From: Pseudomonas viridiflava
Lineage (GTDB): Bacteria; Pseudomonadota; Gammaproteobacteria; Pseudomonadales; Pseudomonadaceae
NCBI RefSeq assembly: GCF_900601905.1
Contig: NZ_UWFA01000064.1
Span: 1-64,000, forward strand
Length of the DNA: 64,000 nt
Direction of reading: 5' to 3'
Of this stretch, positions 58,829-64,000 are shown one piece after another (position 1 is the first letter of the stretch; each line of letters begins with the position of its first letter). A model generated the notes under the pieces. That model did not search any database. It was not told the DNA's origin and saw only the letters and a list, made by a program, of their open reading frames with translations. Both the position numbers and the translations under genes were made by a program.

Positions 58829-60004
58829 ATGGCTTGGAATGAGCCGGGTGGCAACTCGAATAATCAGGATCCTTGGGGTGGTAAGCGCAAGGGCGGCGAC
58901 CGCAAGGGGCCACCGGATCTCGACGAGGCCTTCCGAAAGCTGCAGGAAAGCCTGAATGGGTTGTTCGGTGGTGGCAAGAAACGCAGTGGTGATGGCGGCG
59001 GTACCGGCAGCTCGGGCAAGGGCGGTGGTTTCGGTCTGCTGGGCATTGGTCTGGTCGTGCTGGTGGCGATCTGGCTGTACAGCGCCATTTACGTGGTCGA
59101 CGAGCAGGAGCAAGCCGTTGTGCTGCGCTTCGGCCAGTACCATGAAACCGTAGGGCCGGGTCTGAATATCTATTTCCCGCCATTCGATCGCAAGTACATG
59201 GAAAACGTGACTCGCGAACGTGCCTACAGCAAACAAGGGCAGATGCTGACCGAAGACGAGAACATCGTCGAGGTTCCGCTGACCGTTCAGTACAAGATTT
59301 CCAACCTGCAGGATTTCGTACTCAACGTCGATCAACCTGAAGTCAGCCTGCAACACGCAACCGAGAGTGCGCTGCGCCATGTCGTGGGTTCCACGGCGAT
59401 GGATCAGGTGCTTACCGAAGGTCGTGAGTTGATGGCGAGCGAAATCAAGGAGCGGCTGCAACGCTTCCTCGATACCTATCGCACCGGTATTACCGTGACT
59501 CAGGTCAACGTCCAAAGTGCCGCCGCGCCTCGTGAGGTGCAGGAAGCATTCGATGACGTGATTCGTGCCCGTGAAGACGAGCAGCGTTCGCGCAACCAGG
59601 CTGAAACCTACGCCAACGGGGTTATCCCGGAAGCTCGTGGTCAGGCCCAGCGCATCATTGAAGACGCCAACGGTTATCGTGATGAAGTGATATCTCGCGC
59701 CAAGGGTGAGGCTGATCGCTTTACCAAACTGGTTGCCGAGTATCGCAAGGCTCCGGAAGTCACCCGCGAACGTCTGTACCTGGACACCATGCAAGAGGTG
59801 TTCAGCAATACCAGCAAGGTTCTCGTGACCGGTGAGAAAGGCGGTAACAACCTGCTTTATCTGCCGCTGGACAAGATGATCGAAAGTGGCCGTGGCAACA
59901 GCAACGCTGCCCCGAAAACCGGTGCAGCCGCTACAGGTGCTGACGCTGGCGCTCGTGCCGCTGAGCTTCAGCAGCGTGATGTGCGTACAAGGGAGAGTCG
60001 CTGA
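58829..60004 (+). CDS. hflK: FtsH modulator HflK
   Basis: The protein has 391 residues from the ATG at 58829 (GGAGA upstream). An N-terminal Gly/Lys-rich segment with DPWGG and DLDEAFRKLQESL is followed by one membrane helix (about 73-93) and the SPFH/band-7 domain (about 100-270). The C-terminus is Ala-rich. With HflC it forms the large cage around the FtsH protease in the inner membrane. The stop and the hflC start overlap by one base (TGATG). Confidence 0.95.
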   Translation: MAWNEPGGNSNNQDPWGGKRKGGDRKGPPDLDEAFRKLQESLNGLFGGGKKRSGDGGGTGSSGKGGGFGLLGIGLVVLVAIWLYSAIYVVDEQEQAVVLRFGQYHETVGPGLNIYFPPFDRKYMENVTRERAYSKQGQMLTEDENIVEVPLTVQYKISNLQDFVLNVDQPEVSLQHATESALRHVVGSTAMDQVLTEGRELMASEIKERLQRFLDTYRTGITVTQVNVQSAAAPREVQEAFDDVIRAREDEQRSRNQAETYANGVIPEARGQAQRIIEDANGYRDEVISRAKGEADRFTKLVAEYRKAPEVTRERLYLDTMQEVFSNTSKVLVTGEKGGNNLLYLPLDKMIESGRGNSNAAPKTGAAATGADAGARAAELQQRDVRTRESR

Positions 60005-60873
60005 TGAGCAATAAATCGCTGATCGCCCTGATTGTTGCAGTGGTGTTGGCAGTCGTTGCCTGGAACAGCCTCTATATCGTGTCCCAGACTGAACGCGCGG
60101 TACTCCTGCAGTTCGGTCGTGTGGTAGAGGCTGATGTCAAGCCGGGCCTGCATTTCAAGGTTCCTTACGTCAATCAGGTGCGCAAGTTCGACGGTCGCCT
60201 GCTGACCCTGGATGCGCCAACCCAGCGCTTCCTGACCCTGGAAAAGAAAGCGGTCATGGTCGACGCCTACGCCAAGTGGCGTGTGAAGAACGCTGAAACG
60301 TTCTACACCGCGACTTCCGGCCTCAAGCAGATCGCAGATGAACGTCTGTCGCGCCGTCTTGAATCCGGTCTGCGTGACCAGTTCGGTAAACGCACCCTGC
60401 ACGAAGCTGTGTCGGGTGAGCGGGATGCATTGATGGCTGACATCACGGCTTCGTTGAACCGCATGGCTGAAAAAGAGCTGGGCATCGAAGTCATCGATGT
60501 ACGGGTCAAGGCTATCGACCTGCCGAAAGAAGTGAACCGCAGCGTTTTCGAGCGGATGAGTACCGAACGTGAGCGTGAAGCGCGTGAGCATCGCGCCAAG
60601 GGTAACGAGCTGGCTGAAGGCATCCGTGCCGACGCCGATCGTCAGCGTCGAGTGTTGCTGGCTGAAGCGTATCGGGAGTCTGAAGAGGCTCGCGGTGACG
60701 GTGACGCACAGGCTTCCTCGATCTACTCCAAAGCGTACGGTCAGGACCAGGAGTTCTATGCGTTCTACCGCAGCCTGCGCGCCTACCGTGAAAGCTTCGC
60801 GAACAAAAGCGACGTGATGGTGCTGGATCCAAGCAGTGATTTCTTCCGCTATCTGGAAAAATCCAAGCCGTAA
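60004..60873 (+). CDS. hflC: FtsH modulator HflC
   Basis: The protein has 289 residues. One N-terminal membrane helix (about 5-24) is followed by the band-7/SPFH domain with QTERAVLLQFGRVV near 27 and the C-terminal EFYAFYRSLRAYRESF near 248, typical of HflC. It partners HflK. The DUF2065 gene that I recall downstream in PAO1 is not present here; instead a 283-base gap follows. Confidence 0.95.
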   Translation: MSNKSLIALIVAVVLAVVAWNSLYIVSQTERAVLLQFGRVVEADVKPGLHFKVPYVNQVRKFDGRLLTLDAPTQRFLTLEKKAVMVDAYAKWRVKNAETFYTATSGLKQIADERLSRRLESGLRDQFGKRTLHEAVSGERDALMADITASLNRMAEKELGIEVIDVRVKAIDLPKEVNRSVFERMSTEREREAREHRAKGNELAEGIRADADRQRRVLLAEAYRESEEARGDGDAQASSIYSKAYGQDQEFYAFYRSLRAYRESFANKSDVMVLDPSSDFFRYLEKSKP

Positions 60874-60944
60874 AAATCTTCCCGCCGGGCGGCAAAACCG
60901 TCTGGCGGGGTGATCACGCGGTAAAACGTGTGTATGATGCGGCA

Positions 60945-60967
60945 GCCGGGAAATTCCCGGCTTTTTT
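60945..60967 (+). terminator. Rho-independent terminator after hflC
   Basis: GCCGGGA and TCCCGGC flank AAT, followed by TTTTTT. It ends the hfq-hflX-hflK-hflC run. A second, T-less hairpin (CCCGCCGGGCGG/CCGTCTGGCGGG) lies just upstream at 60880-60908. Confidence 0.88.
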
Positions 60968-61025
60968 GCGTCTGCACGATTGATTGGCCGTAGCCTGCAT
61001 AGGCCAAGCGGCAAGATTTTTCGAG

Positions 61026-61099
61026 GACAGTGGTCTGCACGGCCATTCTCGGGCGCTCGCCGTGCCCGCAAGAATGAGCGCAGACCAGCGACCACTGTC
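61026..61099 (+). other. Large imperfect hairpin in the hisZ leader
   Basis: GACAGTGGT (61026) pairs with ACCACTGTC (61091-61099). Inside it, GTCTGC pairs with GCAGAC and GCACGGC with GCCGTGC, giving a nested foldback of about 74 bases between the hflC terminator and hisZ. No coding capacity is evident. It could be a structured leader, a regulator's binding site or a small RNA. Confidence 0.55.
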
Positions 61100-61156
61100 T
61101 GCTTTACTCAAGGCTCGCCTCTTGGCTGGCCGCCCGGATCACAGGGGAAAGGCGTA

Positions 61157-62344
61157 ATGGCAACGGTTGACCGCTGGCTGCTACCAGATGGCATCGAAGA
61201 AGTACTGCCACCGGAAGCGGCGCGCATCGAAGTAGCGCGTCGTCAGGTGTTGGATCTGTTCCAGAGCTGGGGCTACGAATTCGTAGTCACCCCTCATATC
61301 GAATATCTCGAATCGCTGCTGACCGGCGCGGGCTCGGACCTGGATCTGCGCACGTTCAAAGTGATCGACCCGCAGTCTGGTCGGCAGATGGGCTTTCGGG
61401 CTGACATCACGCCGCAGGTGGCACGCATCGATGCGCACACCTTGCGTCGCGAAGGCCCGACTCGCCTGTGCTACGCCGGTAGCGTGCTGCATGCGCAGCC
61501 GCGTGCCTTGTCGTCCTCGCGTAGCCCGATCCAGTTGGGTGCCGAGTTGTATGGCGATGCAAGCCCCAGCAGCGACGTTGAAGTCATCAGCCTGATGCTG
61601 GCGACGCTGCAGCTGGCCGATGTGCCGCAAGTGCACATGGACCTTGGGCATGTCGGTATCTACCGTGGCCTGGCTCGCGCTGCCGGGTTGTCGGGTGAAG
61701 TGGAACAACAGCTGTTCGATGCCCTGCAGCGCAAGGCCATCGATGAAGTGATTGAATTGACCGCAAGTCTGCCTGCCGACCTGGCAGGCATGCTGCGTGC
61801 GCTGGTCGATCTGTGCGGTGGCCGCGAAGTGCTGGCCGCGGCCCGCGATCGTCTGGCCGGTGCACCCGCGCCAGTAGTGGCAGCGCTGGATGACCTGTTG
61901 ACCGTCGCTGAGCGTCTGGCGGCGCGTTTCCCTGAGCTACCGTTGTATTTCGACCTCGGTGAGCTGCGCGGTTATCACTACCATACGGGTGTCGTGTTTG
62001 CGGTGTTCGTTCCGGGCATGGGTCAATCCATCGCCCAGGGTGGCCGCTATGACGACATCGGGGCGGATTTCGGTCGGGCCCGCCCGGCCACGGGTTTCTC
62101 GACGGACCTGAAAACACTGGTCACCCTGGGGCGTGCGGAAATCGAGCTGCCAACAGGCGGTATCTGGATGCCGGACAGCACAGATGCAGCGCTCTGGCAG
62201 CAGGTATGTCAGTTGCGCAGCGACGGCCAGCGTGTTGTGCAGGCGTTGCCTGGGCAGCAAGTGGGCGCAGCGCGTGAGGCCGATTGTGATCGGCAATTGA
62301 TTCAGCATGGCGAGCGTTGGCAGGTAGTGCCGCTGGCTTCTTGA
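61157..62344 (+). CDS. hisZ: ATP phosphoribosyltransferase regulatory subunit HisZ
   Basis: The protein has 395 residues from the ATG at 61157 (GGGGAAAGG upstream); the open frame reaches 60980 but that part crosses the leader hairpin. It is a class II aminoacyl-tRNA-synthetase-like fold related to HisRS: the motif-2 region [21 protein letters not shown] is near 97, and [21 protein letters not shown] near 295. It lacks tRNA charging and forms the short-form HisG complex for the first step of histidine synthesis. It precedes purA. Confidence 0.94.
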   Translation: MATVDRWLLPDGIEEVLPPEAARIEVARRQVLDLFQSWGYEFVVTPHIEYLESLLTGAGSDLDLRTFKVIDPQSGRQMGFRADITPQVARIDAHTLRREGPTRLCYAGSVLHAQPRALSSSRSPIQLGAELYGDASPSSDVEVISLMLATLQLADVPQVHMDLGHVGIYRGLARAAGLSGEVEQQLFDALQRKAIDEVIELTASLPADLAGMLRALVDLCGGREVLAAARDRLAGAPAPVVAALDDLLTVAERLAARFPELPLYFDLGELRGYHYHTGVVFAVFVPGMGQSIAQGGRYDDIGADFGRARPATGFSTDLKTLVTLGRAEIELPTGGIWMPDSTDAALWQQVCQLRSDGQRVVQALPGQQVGAAREADCDRQLIQHGERWQVVPLAS

Positions 62345-62383
62345 GTGTTCCTGTCGGCCGCCGCCGACACAAAGTTTGCGTGA

Positions 62384-63691
<1,308 letters not shown>

Positions 63692-63709
63692 TAAGTCGTT
63701 GAAATAAAG

Positions 63710-63737
63710 AAGGGTCGCGCAAGCGGCCCTTTTTTTA
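63710..63737 (+). terminator. Rho-independent terminator after purA
   Basis: AGGGTCGC and GCGGCCCT flank GCAA and are followed by a run of T (TTTTTTT). It lies 19 bases past the stop. Confidence 0.93.
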
Positions 63738-63767
63738 TGCCTGGCTGAAGGTGCTAACCCTGAATGC

Positions 63768-63861
63768 AGTGGGACCGGCTTTAGCCGGGAAGGCGGTATG
63801 TGGTCGACGAAATGTAGTGAATGCGCTACCCCCTTCCCGGCTGAAGCAGGTCCCACGGGGG
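63768..63861. repeat. REPIN, GGACCGGCTTTAGCCGGG type
   Basis: GTGGGACCGGCTTTAGCCGG at 63769 and the inverted arm CCCGGCTGAAGCAGGTCCCA ending about 63855. A distinct family; a half-copy lies at 46761. Confidence 0.87.
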
Positions 63862-63970
63862 TTGTTCAATGCACAATCAGTTAATCCTTGGAGCGGCACG
63901 GCGATTGCTGTAAAAACCGTCAGAAAAGGTGCCATCATTTTAATGGCGCCAGTGGTGGAGGGATTCCCCC

Positions 63971-64000
63971 GTGTCAGCTGTTCTCTCTCTTTTGCGTAGC
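63971..64000 (+). CDS. Start of a gene cut by the window edge, probable chemoreceptor
   Basis: A GTG at 63971 with GGAGGG 8 bases upstream opens a frame of ten codons, MSAVLSLLRS, up to the window end. In several pseudomonads a methyl-accepting chemotaxis protein follows purA, and a short basic start of this kind would fit its first membrane helix (recalled; inference). Too little is visible for certainty. Confidence 0.4.
   Translation, partial: MSAVLSLLRS

Noticed and set aside
63751..63999. Plus-strand frame of 82 codons after purA
   Set aside because: It begins near the purA terminator and translates the REPIN; the GTG at 63971 in another frame is a better gene start.

Overview
The window is a stretch of chromosome from a Pseudomonas of the fluorescens/syringae type rather than P. 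aeruginosa. The evidence is high GC, strong Shine-Dalgarno sites, many REP/REPIN palindromes, and a gene order that follows the P. aeruginosa PAO1 block running from the LPS core locus down to purA almost gene for gene (PAO1 comparison is from memory). I cannot name the species. I see no tRNA, rRNA, CRISPR array, transposase, integrase or prophage, and apart from edge effects and the cases noted no broken genes.

Layout. 1-943: the tail of an unrecognised gene and an A/T-richer membrane protein gene, probably accessory. 1127-13664: LPS outer-core and inner-core genes (carbamoyltransferase, glycosyltransferases, mig-14, dnpA-type deacetylase, O-antigen ligase, LPS kinase, msbA, hldE), many with overlapping start and stop codons. 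13775-18605: a Nudix-like protein, an aldo/keto reductase with an FAD oxidoreductase, an SMR exporter and waaA. 19045-24933: tolC, then thiC behind a TPP riboswitch, a CytX-type transporter and an RsiV-like lipoprotein. 25142-34784: aspP, a DUF1249 gene, cpdA, yqiA, parE, a phytase-like esterase, a retropepsin-like protease, parC and a PqiC-type lipoprotein. 35107-36246: an acyltransferase-3 gene that looks inserted.

36306-46754: an AhpA/YtjB membrane protein, divergent serB, a large PilZ-like protein, psd, rhdA, an HDOD protein, and motAB behind a clear FliA (sigma-28) promoter. 47037-52251: rsgA, orn, a TRIC/UPF0126 channel, queG and the NAD(P)HX repair enzyme. 52239-60873: tsaE-amiB-mutL-miaA-hfq-hflX-hflK-hflC, a widely conserved gamma-proteobacterial series. 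61157-63691: hisZ and purA. The window ends at the first ten codons of a gene that is probably a chemoreceptor.

Genes cooperate in a few modules: LPS core assembly and export (1127-18605), thiamine synthesis plus pyrimidine-precursor uptake (20645-24218), topoisomerase IV (parE and parC, separated by two small genes), flagellar stator (motAB), and the RNA-modification, RNA-chaperone and membrane-protease-control series around hfq. The most distinctive non-coding trait is about sixteen REP/REPIN elements of several sequence families, which occupy most junctions between converging genes and in one case form a tandem array. I found no clear new defence or mobile system. The more unusual items are diverged enzyme folds (cyclase-like, Nudix-like, PilZ-like), a REPIN overlapping a gene start, and a large hairpin ahead of hisZ.
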